This document shows, piece after piece, positions 10,986 to 21,993 of a stretch of DNA of 31,136 nucleotides. Under the pieces are notes generated by a model. That model ran no database searches and was not told the origin of the DNA. It saw nothing but the letters and a program-made list of their open reading frames with translations. The stretch is from Conoideocrella luteorostrata (lineage: Eukaryota > Ascomycota > Sordariomycetes > Hypocreales > Clavicipitaceae): positions 1-31,136 of the forward strand of contig JASWJB010000421.1 of NCBI GenBank assembly GCA_032433595.1. The letters are read 5' to 3'. The translations under genes were made by a program, and so were the position numbers. Position 1 is the stretch's first letter. Each line of letters opens with the position of its first letter.

Positions 10986-12557
10986 TGTGAATGGGACAAG
11001 GGCGGCGACCTGTCTACGTTGCTGCACTCATAGTAGCCGATTGGCGTGGAATCTAGTCGGCAGTTGAGGCTAAAGCAGGCGTCGGGGATGATTCGATGTT
11101 GATTTGGATAAGTTGGAGGTGGCCTAGACAGAGAGCTGGCCTGTGAGTACGGAATAGCGGCAGCAAGCGCTCGATTGCCCGGCAGATTGAGCTGGTTGGC
11201 CGCTCGCTATCATTTGATTTGAGGGGGTTGGTTAGGGTCGACCAGCTTGGGACGTCTGGCTACTTCGGTAGGACCAGCCGAATAGGTAGGTGCTCAGTTT
11301 AGTTAGTTAGTGCTCGGTACTGAGCGGGTTACTTTTTGTCAATAACGACTTGTGCAAGCAGGCAACTACCTAAGCCACTGCCAACCTGGCACGCTCTCAA
11401 ACAGCCCATCTCAGATCCTCAAACCCCGGCTCAATATCGGCAAGAGGCTCCTAGTAGGAGGCATTATGGGAGATGGGTAGATAGCACCAACTAGACTAGG
11501 CTACCCTAGACAGCATCCTTAAATTCGGCTCTGGCCTCATCCCAGTAACCCAAGACGGGACTCTAAATGTCGCCACTGAGCAGACCGGGGCCTGAATCTC
11601 AGCTGTATCAATAGGGTCACGGCATGGATCAGCTGATGGACAAAACACAGCGGTTCCGTCTCTTGCGCTTGACGGCTCCTTCCAATGTCTTCTCCTAGCC
11701 TTTCAATCAGTGGTGGGGCTTGAGGTTCTCGCCATCGTCCACTGACAGCGGCAAGTCAACGTTACATGGGGAACACGTTTAGGGCCGAGCAGAGATCTAG
11801 GCATCCAGCTGGCAGCAGCTCGCACCCCCTGCCCTCCGGTGATCCACCTGTTACAGCGCTCCTTGTCCGCTACGGCACGATGGCTGTGTCGATGATAAGG
11901 CTCTTACGCCAATGAGGCCGCTGCATTCTGGACTTCTCGTTGCTGGACACTTCAGTTGCAACGGTTCTGGTTACGAAACCATGAGCCAGTACTCCGTACT
12001 CCGTACCTCTTCTGGTCAAGGTTCTTTCCCACCCCGGCATCTCCGCCAGTCTCACTCCGTAGCGTTGAGCCGAATGGATCCACGGGGCAGCCAACCGTGG
12101 GCCATTGCATGGCACCGTGACAGTGATGATGGCAGAATCCAAAGTTTTTTTTTCCTGCTCGTCTCTTTCCGTGCGTTGTATTGCTATCGTTACCACCAAG
12201 AGCCCGCTCCCGCACTATATTGACCCTCGTGTCGTGATGACTGGGCGTGTGTCCATCGGAATGGCGGGGGCGGAATAGCCAGGACTAGTAACCATGAACA
12301 TCTGCCATGGACCCAGATGGCTTTATAATACTGTTCAGCAGTAGTAAGAGCATGGTAGCAACGATGCCATCGGGATATCTTGAGCATCCAAGCACTCTTG
12401 CATCATCGTATATTATCACTCCCTCCGTCAGACTCGCCTAATTCCTTCCTGTTGTCCAAAGCATTCCTTCCCTATTGAGCAAAGACATTCCATTACCAGA
12501 CGCGACTCATTATTCGAATCGTCGTCGGGTGGAGAACCTCGCGTGAACGTCGACAAC
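10986..12557. promoter_or_regulatory. Shared divergent promoter region of nag3 and dac1
   Basis: These 1.57 kb separate two head-to-head pathway genes, so they probably hold both promoters. A double TACTCCGTA copy lies at 11990-12005 and a one-mismatch copy at about 12054-12062. TAGTTAGT-type runs occur near 11300. I noticed no Ndt80-type site (core CRCAAA) here by eye. The open frames within it carry no recognisable protein. Confidence 0.55.
11990..12005 (+). repeat. Two overlapping copies of TACTCCGTA
   Basis: Two copies of the 9-mer overlap by two bases in the nag3-dac1 divergent promoter. This is the same motif as in the 7311-7326 palindrome. Confidence 0.9.
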
Positions 12558-14173
12558 ATGCCTATTGCGCTATCTCCGCCGAGCCGCCCCCGTGCGAGAA
12601 ACGGTCTCACGAAATTCACCAATTGCCGTCTGGTAAAAGGTGATGCTTTGGTCACCGAAGACCTCTGGGTCAGTTCAATATCAGGCAAGATCATCAACAG
12701 CCAGGCTACTTTCTTCGATGAATTGAATCTCCCTGATGAAACCATCGACCTTGGAGGGCGAATCATTTCCCCTGGTATGATTGAATGCCAGCTGAATGGA
12801 GCTTTCGGCTTCAACTTTTCCACTCTCCTCGACGACATGTCACAATATGGCAAGAGGGTCAACGAGGTGAACAAGCTGCTGGTTCAAACTGGTGTTACAT
12901 CATACCTCCCCACAATCACCAGTCAACGACCAGAGTTATACCAAAAGGTGAGGTCGCGATTTTGGTTAATGCTGTAACTATATTTGCGTTGCGTCAGGTG
13001 CCTGCCGCGCTGTCTCGTCCCGTCTACGGGGCATCCTCGAACAACTGTGGTGGGGCTATATACGCAGGCGCCTGACTTCCTTCGATATGCATCTGCTAAC
13101 GAGAACATCGGTGCATAGGCACTCCCATTCCTCGGACCATCTGGGAGAAACCGAGATGCGCATGAGGGCTCTGAATCGCTCGGCGCCCACTGCGAAGGGC
13201 CGTTTTTAAATCCCACCAAGAATGGAGTTCACAACGTCGATGTCTTGATTGAGGCACATGATTTTGCTGATATCGAGGCGTGTTATGGCTCTGATAATCT
13301 GCGCCCACAGGGCGACGGTGAGCCGATGCCTGTTAAGATGATAACTGCTGCACCAGAGCGCGGACAAATGATGGAGCTTATTCCGGAACTTACTTCGCGA
13401 GGCATTATTTACTCAGTTGGTCACTCGGAAGCTACGTATGAGGAGGCGTCTGAGGCTGTTGGCCAAGGCGCTTCTATGATCACTCACCTGTTCAATGCTA
13501 TGCGACCTCTGCACCATCGTAATCCTGGCATTTTCGGCGTGCTGGGTAAAGCCGAAAGTTTGACCCGCCCTTACTTCGGCATCATTTCTGATGGCATTCA
13601 CCTGCACCCCACAACGATCAAGATTGCCTTCAATGCGCATCCTGATGGATTCATTCTCGTTACAGACGCAATGCACCTTGCTGGCCTACCAGATGGCGCT
13701 TATCCCTGGACCAATGGCGAACAGACTTGCAATATTGTCAAGAAAGGATCAAAGTTGTTGCTGGAGAACTCTGACACCATCGCCGGAAGGTGAGTTTATG
13801 AAAGCCTTTATTAGATGCTCCTGCCGTCGTCGTGCATGCCGCTAGACGAAACCTTTCTGGTCTAAATTGTTTCCTAAAGTACTAACGACTGGGTGCCAGC
13901 TCCATCACACTGATCGAATGCGTCAACAACTTCCTCGAGTGGTCAGGCGCAAGCATCCCACAGGCCCTCAAGGCCGTGACTGCAACTCCCGCTGCCATGT
14001 TGGGAATTCAGGACGTCAAAGGATTTTTGGAGGCTGGGGCGGATGCTGACCTTGTCATCTTCTCTGAAGGAGAGTCCAAAACGGGTTCCGGTTCCAAGCA
14101 GCTCGTCCTTGACGAGGTATGGAAGTTTGGCAGCAGGTTGTACAACGCAGACAGTGCCAAGGAGGCGTCATGA
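12558..14173 (+). CDS. dac1: N-acetylglucosamine-6-phosphate deacetylase
   Basis: Exons 12558-12947, 13119-13789 and 13900-14173 join into 444 residues, slightly longer than bacterial NagA (about 380). The enzyme hydrolyses GlcNAc-6-phosphate to glucosamine-6-phosphate and acetate, the second intracellular step of GlcNAc use. It is a metal-dependent amidohydrolase fold, and the expected residues are present: the metal-binding Glu156 in GAHCEGPFLNPTKNGVH, His232 in VGHSEA, His253 in THLFNAMRPLHH, ISDGIHLHP near 287-294, and the catalytic Asp313 in VTDAMHLAGLPDG. The ATG at 12558 has A at -3; the frame opens earlier only at a GTG. Intron 1 (171 nt) joins YQK to ALPFLGPSG, with a TGCTAAC branch; intron 2 has donor GTGAGT and a TACTAAC branch. 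The gene lies head-to-head with nag3. Confidence 0.95.
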
Positions 14174-15185
14174 AAAGCATGAGATGAACTGTTCAAAGCA
14201 TTGAACAAGCAGTGCATCAAATTTCGACACAGGGGATTTCCCTGAAACAGTGAAGAGCATCACGAACTAGTTCCAGGCTGTTGGACCAATCGCGAAGACT
14301 TGGGGGAGCTTGCCGTTGTACATATTTTTGGACAGGGATAATGCCTATTAGTTGGAGAAGCAGAGCGGGGGAGGCTTGCCAGGGGTCGCGACCGTAGTTA
14401 CCAGAACAGAGCACGAGGAAGACGAGAGCGCAAGTGCAACGAAGGATGAAAGGCAAAAATTTTGGCGTACAATATTACTACATATTACTATTCCGCGGGA
14501 CTAGATTCCGCTATTATCGCTCACATGCTTTTGTGAGCCGGTTCAATAAATCGAATGGCGTTATCGTTATGACATTCTTGGGGTATTGGTATTGTGCGAC
14601 TCGCTGGGAACGCCACTGCGATCGGATCGGGCAGACTTCGAAGCCGGTTTAGCGAGTCTTGTCTTTTAGGCTTCCTGTTTGGGTGAATGATGAATCGCTG
14701 CAGACTGACAGGCCAGTGGGACGACTATATTTATGCACCATGTCTCAGAATTCAGGATCATTTCCAGAACAAGTCAGTTTTTTGTTGTACGCCAGGGCTG
14801 GATTGATCAGTAGACGACTGTCACCGTGTCACCGTGTCAAGCCAAGATTGCCAAGCCCTTTTTTCAACGCAGCGAAATTGCATTATGGCAGCAGGGGGCA
14901 AGGGATCAACTTAAAGAAAGAGCCTCTACAGCCCAGTTACCCCATCTACAAAGTGTCTGTCCAGGCTTCGGGTCGGATCAAAATGAAATATTGGTTACAC
15001 AGATACATAGTGAGATACCCTGTTGCTCGTATTTGACGCTGGATTTTATACTGTGGCAAGTGGTCTAGACAAAACAAGGCCCTGCCTTGGGTAGCTGAGG
15101 CTTGCCCCTATCAGGCGCCTTACGGGGCCGAACCAGCTTTTGACCATTGTTTAATATTATTCAATATGGAAAAGAGGCGGACATG

Positions 15186-15194
15186 TACTCCGTA
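15186..15194 (+). repeat. TACTCCGTA copy
   Basis: Exact single copy of the recurrent intergenic 9-mer, between dac1 and ron1. Confidence 0.85.
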
Positions 15195-16841
15195 GGACAG
15201 GCCTAATATATTACGGCGTGAATGAGGGGTAAGAAAGCAGTTTCATGTATCCCCGTTGACGACAAGTCCGCGGCGACTTCTTCAAACTCTCAGCCCAGTT
15301 TCGCCGTAATCCGCCACAATTTCCATAACTAGTTCCACAGACAATGCGGGACATTCTCCGCAGAGAGGCGAACTTGACGAAATGCAAAAGGGAAACTCCC
15401 AGGCAGCAGAACGGGAATGATGACCGGCCACCGGATGATCCTGTTGGTAAGCGGGCTCATGTCGGTGCAAGAAATGGGCTCGCCGCGTGTTGGTGCTACG
15501 CTGTGCTACGCTGTGTTGACCTGGCCGGGAAAGTATGCTAGCTAAATCGACTGCAACAGTCGAGTCGGTCGAGTCTGGCTGCTTCAAAAATCCCCACGGC
15601 GGGCACGGTGGGCACCTTTTTGTCAAGCCAACCTTATAAGATCCATGTTTTTGTTTCTCCAAACTTGGTGAGACAGGCCAGGACTCACTAGGCGCCACGG
15701 GACCGCAGCCGACATTGGAAAGGTGACGAGGTAAAAAGCAAGCAACCTTCGATATTGCGGGGGGAGGAACAAAAAGAAGGGTCCGTCGTGGTTGGGAGTG
15801 AAGATCTTGGAGTGTTGACTGGTTGGGTGTCCCTGCCCGTCAGTTCAACGGGGTGGAGAAGGGTGGGAGCTATCAGGGCTGCGGAGGTTGCCCGTCTAGC
15901 CACTGACAACTTCAAAGCAGCGCGCTCTTTGGCTATCCGCTACTAGACAAGTCCTATACAGCCAGCTCATTTGCTGGGTTTCGTGGTGATCATGTTTCTT
16001 TTGGTGCCCCCAAAGGGCGGCCTTACCCACCACACCGTTTTCCCGCTTAACCCTTTGGTGCCTTGCACGTCAACAGCCAAAAGCCACGGTTAGAGCGCTG
16101 TTTCTATCGGCAAGACATTGTGAGCGTGACTGGTGTCTATCTGACATGACGATATCATGATTTAGGACTTTTGTCTTATCTCCTCCTGCTTCATTGCTCG
16201 CGTTTTCCTGTGTCGCCGGCGATCATGGCCATTCCGCGCCAAATTACTCAACTGTTTGATTCTATCCGTCGTTCGCCGCCACTTAGCAACCTCGTGCCTC
16301 TGCGCTCTTATCCGGCATGTTCCAACGTGGCAGGAGCTGGGGATGGTCTGGATGCCTGGGTCATTAGTGCAGATAAAGCTGCAGCTCAAGCGTCATGGAG
16401 GACCTGTGCTCCGTTCTCCGGCGTTGAGAGGGCCTGCTAGTTTGCAAGCCGCAAGCTGGGGTAGGGCAGTAATGCCATACTGCCATACTGCAATACTGCG
16501 ATGCAGTTTGGTACTCAATCAACTAACCAAGTAGGCTCTTCTTTAGTTACGCCGTGCGTTACTACCAGCTGACCCTGTGAAGATGGCTGCCTTCTTGGAC
16601 CTGGGGACGCCACCGACACTTCATTAGTTAGCATCCCTCCGCTCGACCGGCTGGACGTGGAGGTCAGCCCTCGAAAGCAGCCAAACAGACGCTGGAGAAA
16701 TGAGAAGACATAGTTCATGGTCGCAACCGAGCTGCTCCAGTGTATGGGGAAGTTGGGGGAAATTGTAGGCCGGACTAGCCCGGTGCTTGCTAATTTATTA
16801 CCATTAACTATGAAATACATACTAACTACATGACTACTCGG

Positions 16842-16915
16842 TACTCCGTACACGTTGGAAAGATGGTTCAGGCACCTGACACCAGAACCAGTCAGTGGGC
16901 TGGCAGTACGGAGTA
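16842..16915. repeat. Facing TACTCCGTA / TACGGAGTA pair
   Basis: Exact copies in opposite orientation at 16842-16850 (TACTCCGTA) and 16907-16915 (TACGGAGTA), about 57 bases apart. The arms are only 9 bp, so a stable hairpin is not implied. Confidence 0.75.
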
Positions 16916-17036
16916 GTAATATTGTAGATAGGACAGGACAGGAACTCTGTGAGTACAGGCAAAGAAAGACGTGGTTGACCGGCTGCTATCAACTCCGCGT
17001 GGTACAAGGCATGCACCATGAGGGCATGAGGGCACA

Positions 17037-17059
17037 TACTCCGTACTCCGTACTCCGTA
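17037..17059 (+). repeat. Triple tandem TACTCCGTA
   Basis: Three copies overlap by two bases, giving a 7-base period, about 1.03 kb upstream of the ron1 start. This is the largest cluster of the motif in the window. Confidence 0.9.
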
Positions 17060-17292
17060 GTTACTAGGCCTTTCAACTTCTGAACCGGGAAAGCTGGCCC
17101 GACCGACTCAAGCCACCACAACCATGCTCCGGAGTGGATGTTGCCGTTTGTGAGGGTGGTTCAACTGATCAACCGGTCAACTGGTCGAGATTCAATATTC
17201 AACCTTCACCTCAACGGTGGAGTGCTGCAAAGCGTCTGGCCAACTTGCTTGATCTGGTCTTGTTGTTTGTCGAAGCCGACTTTTTCATGTGG

Positions 17293-17324
17293 CTGTCTGT
17301 GTCTGTGTCCGTGTCTGTGTCTAT
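17293..17324 (+). repeat. TGTGTC-type microsatellite
   Basis: Imperfect tandem TGTGTC/TGTCTG units in the distal ron1 upstream region. On the minus strand this gives an artefactual Asp-Thr repeat. Probably ordinary simple-sequence DNA. Confidence 0.8.
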
Positions 17325-18085
17325 GCCCTGACCGCCCCCGTCCTGTCGAGTTACTTCTACTTGCAACAGACTCTCTGTTCTGTCTCTCAAAGTAAACTCA
17401 ACCCCCGTTCTCCTCACCCAGCCCCAAAAAGGGACTCTCCTGTGCTCCATCCAGATTCGTCCAAGTGTCGCCTTTTGCCTCCAATACCTGAGGTCATGAA
17501 CCGCTCTGTCGCCTCCACAATTGCACCGCATTGAACCGCTTCTGCAACACACCAGCCAGACATCCCCACCAAATCCTGCATTACTCCAGCCTCAAGTCGC
17601 TCGGCTGCTTTTTTTGCACCTGCACCGCACTGTATTGTACCGCACCGGTTCTCGGTACTCCAGTGCCACCTCCCGTCCTGCCGTCCTGTCATCTTCACCT
17701 TGGACATACACTCCCTCCAAAGCCCCGAATGCAGGTGCAGGGCATCCGATATCCCGCTCAGTCTCAGTCCCAGTCTTAGGCTCGTGGCCTCCTTTATCTT
17801 CTGTTCCTTTTTTGTCGGGCGGCTTATCGTGTCTGGCGCTTGGGCTGTCCTTCTTTGAGCCACATCCGATCCTTATCTGACGTACTTCCTCCGACCAAAT
17901 CGTTTTTCCGGCTGCACCTCGTCTGCGCTGTGCTCCGCCCGAACTGTCGGCCTCCTGCGACATCCTGCCCGCACGCTCTGGCTTCGAGATTCATCTGTTC
18001 CGGAACCGCCCCTCGCCTCTACCTGCGCAACCCGTCGCTGTGTCGATACGACCATCTCACGTGCGACACTGACGGCGGGCGAACG

Positions 18086-18121
18086 ATGCCATGGCTACGT
18101 TCAACTCCATGCCGGCTATGA
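18086..18121 (+). promoter_or_regulatory. Upstream ORF overlapping the ron1 start codon
   Basis: An ATG at 18086, five bases before the chosen ron1 ATG and in a different frame, opens an 11-codon frame that ends with TGA at 18119-18121, inside ron1. Scanning ribosomes would meet it first. The ron1 ATG has the stronger context (GCCATGG), so leaky scanning would be needed. Function is inferred only from layout. Confidence 0.5.
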
Positions 18122-19915
18122 CAGCTACTGCGTCTAACGACGTGATGGGCTTGAATCACGCCGCATCTGGTCAACCCATGGCGATGGATCACTTTGATCA
18201 AGACTTCAACTTTGACGAGGCAGTCCTGTAAGTTGCCGTTTTCCCTCTTTGTTTATGGGGCCAACATCACCAAGATTTTGACTGGTTTGCGCCTGGATTT
18301 CGCTTTATGCTAATTACTATATATCAGCGATGGTGCTCCGCTGCCTCCCCTTCCATTTACGCCAGCATATGATTTTGACAATTTTGCAACCACCTTTGAA
18401 GACCCATTCGCCTACTCAGCAGCGCGGGCCTTTGAACCAACGCCGAATCCAGATGCCCTCAATGAAGAGTCGCCGCCCCAGGAACTCGATAACAAGCTTC
18501 TTGGATTTTCAGAGGCAGCCATGACGGCCACTGTCGTAGACGAGACTGGCAAATTTGCAGACGTAAACATGAGCGCCGAATTGTACGGCATGTTCTTTGT
18601 CGCAGAAGATGTCTTTGGCGGCGACAACTCAGGTAGACCTCTGGAGTTGACTTGCTATCGACGTAATCTTTGGCAATGCTCAGGCCAAATAACACTGCCA
18701 AAGAATCTTTCTCACATAATTGACGAGCAAGGCCATCAATTCCCCGTAGACGAATTGTCGGCATCCATAACAGCAGTCGAGTCTATTGAAGGCAAGGCAA
18801 CAGAAATCATCTCTATCCCCTGGAAAAGCTCAAACCCTCAGGCTGGCAGCGAAGAGGCCAAGGTCGCAGGTGCCCCGCCTCACATCCCTCTCGATTTGAG
18901 TACAGCTCAGGAGGTTGACGCTATTCGAGTCACCTTACCGGTGTCTTGGAAGAGACTTCAATTTAAACACGCCACAGCCAACAATGGTCGACGGAAAGGC
19001 CTACAGCAGCACTACGTTGTCCAGATAAACCTCATTGCCAAGTCCAAGGGCAGTGATGGCATAAAGATTGCTGACATCCAGTCTGGCCCCGTCATAGTGC
19101 GAGGTCGCAGCCCTCGCAATTTCGATAGCCGAAAGGATGTGCCTCTAACGGGCGAGAAACGCATAGAAAGGAAGAATACTGCTGGCTCTGATAGTGCGAC
19201 TTTGAAAATGGAGCGGGAGAACTTGCAAGCTACAATGCAAAGATTCCAGCCTATAGGCAGTGTAGGAGTAAGTCCCCTCCTTTTATTTTTGCCACGTGCT
19301 TACAACAATTTGGGAAGCATCCAGGCTGACCGTCAAAACAGACTCCAGCCGAGTGGACAGGGAATAATCACCAGCAGCAGCCTGTGCCACAAGCGAACAA
19401 CCAGAGTCCGCATCCGGCGAAGAGAATGGCCTTATCCCCCCCTACTGTTAACCGGCCACCTGTTCCTGCATGGTCAGCCGATGGAAAGAACATAGCGGCT
19501 GGTCAAAATCATCGAGGCTCAATAAGTCGGCAGAACACTGCAGTTCCTATCAACCTCTCACTTTCTGAAGACGAAAAGAGTCCGAATCGTTCCAGTGCGG
19601 AGTTACAAAGTCCTCAAATGGGAAAGGCTTATCCTGTCTCAGGACAGAATGTTGGAAATAGTCCTACTGAGGATCCGGATCCTCTCTACGAATACTTTCC
19701 CCTTTCGCTTGATGATTGGTGAGTATCTGAATCATCCTCCATAGCACCGAGCAAGCGTTTCTCTACGAACAAGAATGCTGATTTTTTTTACTCTTAGGAT
19801 GCCTCCGATTGACGCTGTCTACAGACCACATGTTGTTCATCATACGATTGTACCGCCCGAGATGAAAGCCCAGCAGAGCCAAAGTAAGGCAAAGCGATAT
19901 TTCGCAGCTGAATAA
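18091..19915 (+). CDS. ron1: Ndt80/PhoG-type transcription factor, RON1-like regulator of GlcNAc catabolism
   Basis: Exons 18091-18227, 18328-19267, 19342-19718 and 19798-19915 join into 523 residues. Residues of about 115-312 form the Ndt80/PhoG immunoglobulin-fold DNA-binding domain. Markers are SAELYGMFFVAEDVFGG, LTCYRRNLWQCSGQITLP, the conserved SWKRLQFKHATANNGRRKG (about 252-270) with QQHYVVQINL, and SGPVIVRGRSPRNF closing the domain near 311. The N terminus is acidic and aromatic (DHFDQDFNFDEAVLDG), as in activation regions. The C terminus is proline/serine-rich, ending in DPLYEYFPLSLDDWMPPIDAV-like sequence and a basic tail. In T. reesei a factor of this family sits in the GlcNAc cluster and is needed for its expression, so the same role is inferred here. 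Introns have donors GTAAGT, GTAAGT and GTGAGT; the intron 3 acceptor is TCTTAG. The start is in a strong context (GCCATGG), but an out-of-frame ATG lies five bases upstream. Confidence 0.92.
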
Positions 19916-20742
19916 CATGAAGCTGATGGCGCGGGACGCTTTATTGTACGACCGTTTTGACGACCCTCCTACGATGGCGTCGTCTCGGATTAGAATCGCT
20001 CCATCGTGGTGGAGATCAAACTTGTACTATATATTGATATCAGACGTTTCATGCGTCAAACATATGCTGGGTTAGTTTTGTTTGTGGTTATAACACGGAT
20101 GGCGGCTGGGCAGAGCACTGCAAGAATAGCGTGCCTTTTTATACCCCAGGGGTTTTCATTGTGATGCTGATATTCAACAATTTTCATGGGGGAAAATGGC
20201 TTATGTTTTCTTTTTGGGTAAAGTTACGACAAAACAAAGGAAATGATGACTACCACGTACAAGAGTGCAATTATTTTGACGCAAATAAAGCTGTGACATG
20301 GGTTGTGTTCATGTTTTGTTTGTTGCCTGGCTTGCTAGCCAGCTCGTAGTGGCTCGTAGTGGCTCGTAGCGGCTCAGCCTGTACATGTGATGCGTGGTGA
20401 GTGCCACGACCAACAAACAATCATGTATCAAGTTGGTACAACTGCAGGCACTCGTTTGGCCGAGTCTCGTGCCGCGATGCTGAATAGATCGAGTTAGTCG
20501 GGCCCTTGTGTCGGGCGCGTGTGTCGAACGCTAGTGTCGAGTCTGACCGGTTCCTATTGCCACAGGTGGTGTTTTTATGGCAAACTCCAGCATAGAGGAC
20601 GTTGGTCCGGAGTCCACCTAGGTTAGTGCAAGAATATAATATACCCACGCACGCAGCAAACCCCCGGGGCGGGAGAACCATCTATTCTTGTTTCTCTCGC
20701 CCTTCTGCGCGTCACTCTGGCTTGGCCAGTCGACTATCCACC
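19916..20742. other. Intergenic stretch between ron1 and the SRR1-like gene
   Basis: This holds the ron1 3' region (an AATAAA at 20284-20289 is a possible poly(A) signal) and the promoter of the SRR1-like gene. A 10-base tandem repeat lies at 20342-20375. No other gene is supported. Confidence 0.5.
20342..20375 (+). repeat. Short tandem repeat, 10-base unit GCTCGTAGTG
   Basis: About 3.4 copies of GCTCGTAGTG, with one substitution in the third copy. It lies after the ron1 gene and is probably simple repeat expansion. Confidence 0.9.
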
Positions 20743-21993
20743 ATGAGCGACTGCGATACATTCAGTCTCGTATCGTCCAACGACAATGAAGAGTGGGGTG
20801 ACGAGATTCCACCGACGGAGTCGGAGAAGGCATCGGAGGCTGCTTTCATTGCTCGGGTTTGGGAAAAATATAATGCGGGCGTTCCCCTGTACACAAAAGA
20901 AATGATCAGGTTCGCTCAGCAGCAGATTTCTCAAAACCCCTTGCCGTATGCCATCCAGGTTTTGGGGTTTGACGGGGAGCTGCACCCCAACACGCTTCCG
21001 TTGTGGTGGAGCGCGCCAAGTGAGCGGTATGCCTTTAACCGTGATGTTGTTGGCAGTGACTTTCAAGCTGACAAGATCTATCCGCGAGGAGGATGTATCC
21101 TGTCTTGATGTTCGCGTCGATTGAGGAAATCACATCCCCGGCGCCGCACCGCATTTTGTCACAGGAATTCGCTTGCGTTAGAGTCGGTGGCCAGTCTCGA
21201 GATGGCACACTGTCAGTACCGGAAGTTCCTCTAAATGAGGCGGGTGCTGGATTTGAGGCGAATTTCCAGCTGTGGGAGCAGAGTGAGACGTGGAAGCAGC
21301 TCAAGCAAAGTCTTGGGCCGTGTCTGGCGAGGCTGCCCGAGATTGACAAGATCATAGGTTTCGGCCTCGGGTACATTACGGGTAGAGAGTACACTGGTGA
21401 TGTTGAATCTAGAAAGGATGGACCATGTACGCAGCACGCCCTGCTGATTACTTTGGCTCGATATCTTGAGCAGGAGACCGGCCGTGCTGTCAAGTGCTAC
21501 GTGCAGGATCCTGCCTACTCGGACACCTGCAAGGCTGTTCTTGGGGCTCGCAACATAGAAGTTTTAGAACCGGAGGACGGGTTCCTCTTGGTCGATGACA
21601 AGTCTGTTGTGCTGTCGTTCTCACCGAATGTTCCCGTTCGACAGATCACTGCTGACCTTGCTCGTCCGGCAATGATGATTTGGGATCGGGTTGTGCTGCC
21701 GACGGAGCGTCCCTGGAGGCGCCTGAAGCGAGGTGGATGGTTAAGGTATGTCGCATTTTCCCGGCCAATTCATATTTTTCTTCTTTATCTCCCCTGTTTT
21801 GTCTTCTTATCCCCCCCCCCGCCCCTGGTTAGTGTTTTTCTGTGACGGGCGTTGTTAACTGGTTGATTTTTATAGCCCTCATACAACCGATCCGGTTTCA
21901 CCTCGTGTCCTAGCCATGGCGAGGGAGTACACCGAGATTCCTTCCGATGATGAGTTCTTGAGGGCCATAGGTGTATATGTGAGGCAGGATTAA
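20743..21993 (+). CDS. SRR1-like domain protein, function unknown
   Basis: Exons 20743-21026, 21089-21745 and 21876-21993 join into 352 residues. The C-terminal half fits the SRR1-like family: IDKIIGFGLGYITG, then TQHALLITLARYLEQETG, VKCYVQDPAYSDTCKAVL, the segment around VLEPEDGFLLVDDKSVVLSFSPNVPVRQI, and TADLARPAMMIWDRV. SRR1 proteins were first linked to clock and light signalling in plants, and yeast Ber1 belongs here, but no biochemical reaction is established. Intron 1 is needed to change frame. I chose donor GTATGC at 21027 with a CTGAC branch and acceptor GAG at 21088; the next AG (21091) would drop one arginine. Intron 2 (donor GTATGT, acceptor TATAG) is clear and contains a C10 run. 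The start has a CCACCATGA context. The gene lies between ron1 and dam1, inside the GlcNAc cluster, without an obvious pathway role. Confidence 0.82.

Larger units (their letters stand above)
14174..18090. promoter_or_regulatory. Long intergenic region and probable ron1 promoter/leader
   Basis: Nearly 4 kb between dac1 and ron1, both on the plus strand. An AATAAA lies near 14545, compatible with the dac1 3' end. Small imperfect tandem repeats occur near 14820 (CACCGTGT units), 15492-15513 (GTGCTACGCT twice) and 16468-16505 (ATACTGCC-like). TACTCCGTA/TACGGAGTA copies lie at 15186-15194, 16842-16850, 16907-16915 and 17037-17059. A TGTGTC microsatellite is at about 17293-17324. From about 17300 the plus strand is C/T-rich up to the ron1 start, as expected for a long 5' leader. 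A TTTGTGA (reverse complement TCACAAA, an Ndt80-core-like site) occurs at about 17146-17152. No protein-coding gene is supported. Confidence 0.5.

Noticed and set aside
11870..12223. Overlapping frames of about 100 codons on both strands in the nag3-dac1 promoter
   Set aside because: Open frames on both strands with no motif; a sequence of this composition gives such frames by chance.
18521..19495. Single long frame for the DNA-binding factor ending at 19495
   Set aside because: The last part reads through an intron (19268-19341) into the wrong frame; splicing yields the Ser/Pro-rich C terminus instead.
21027..21108. Frameshift mutation in the SRR1-like gene
   Set aside because: A normal-sized intron with a GTATGC donor, a CTGAC branch and an AG acceptor restores the frame, which is simpler than a mutation.
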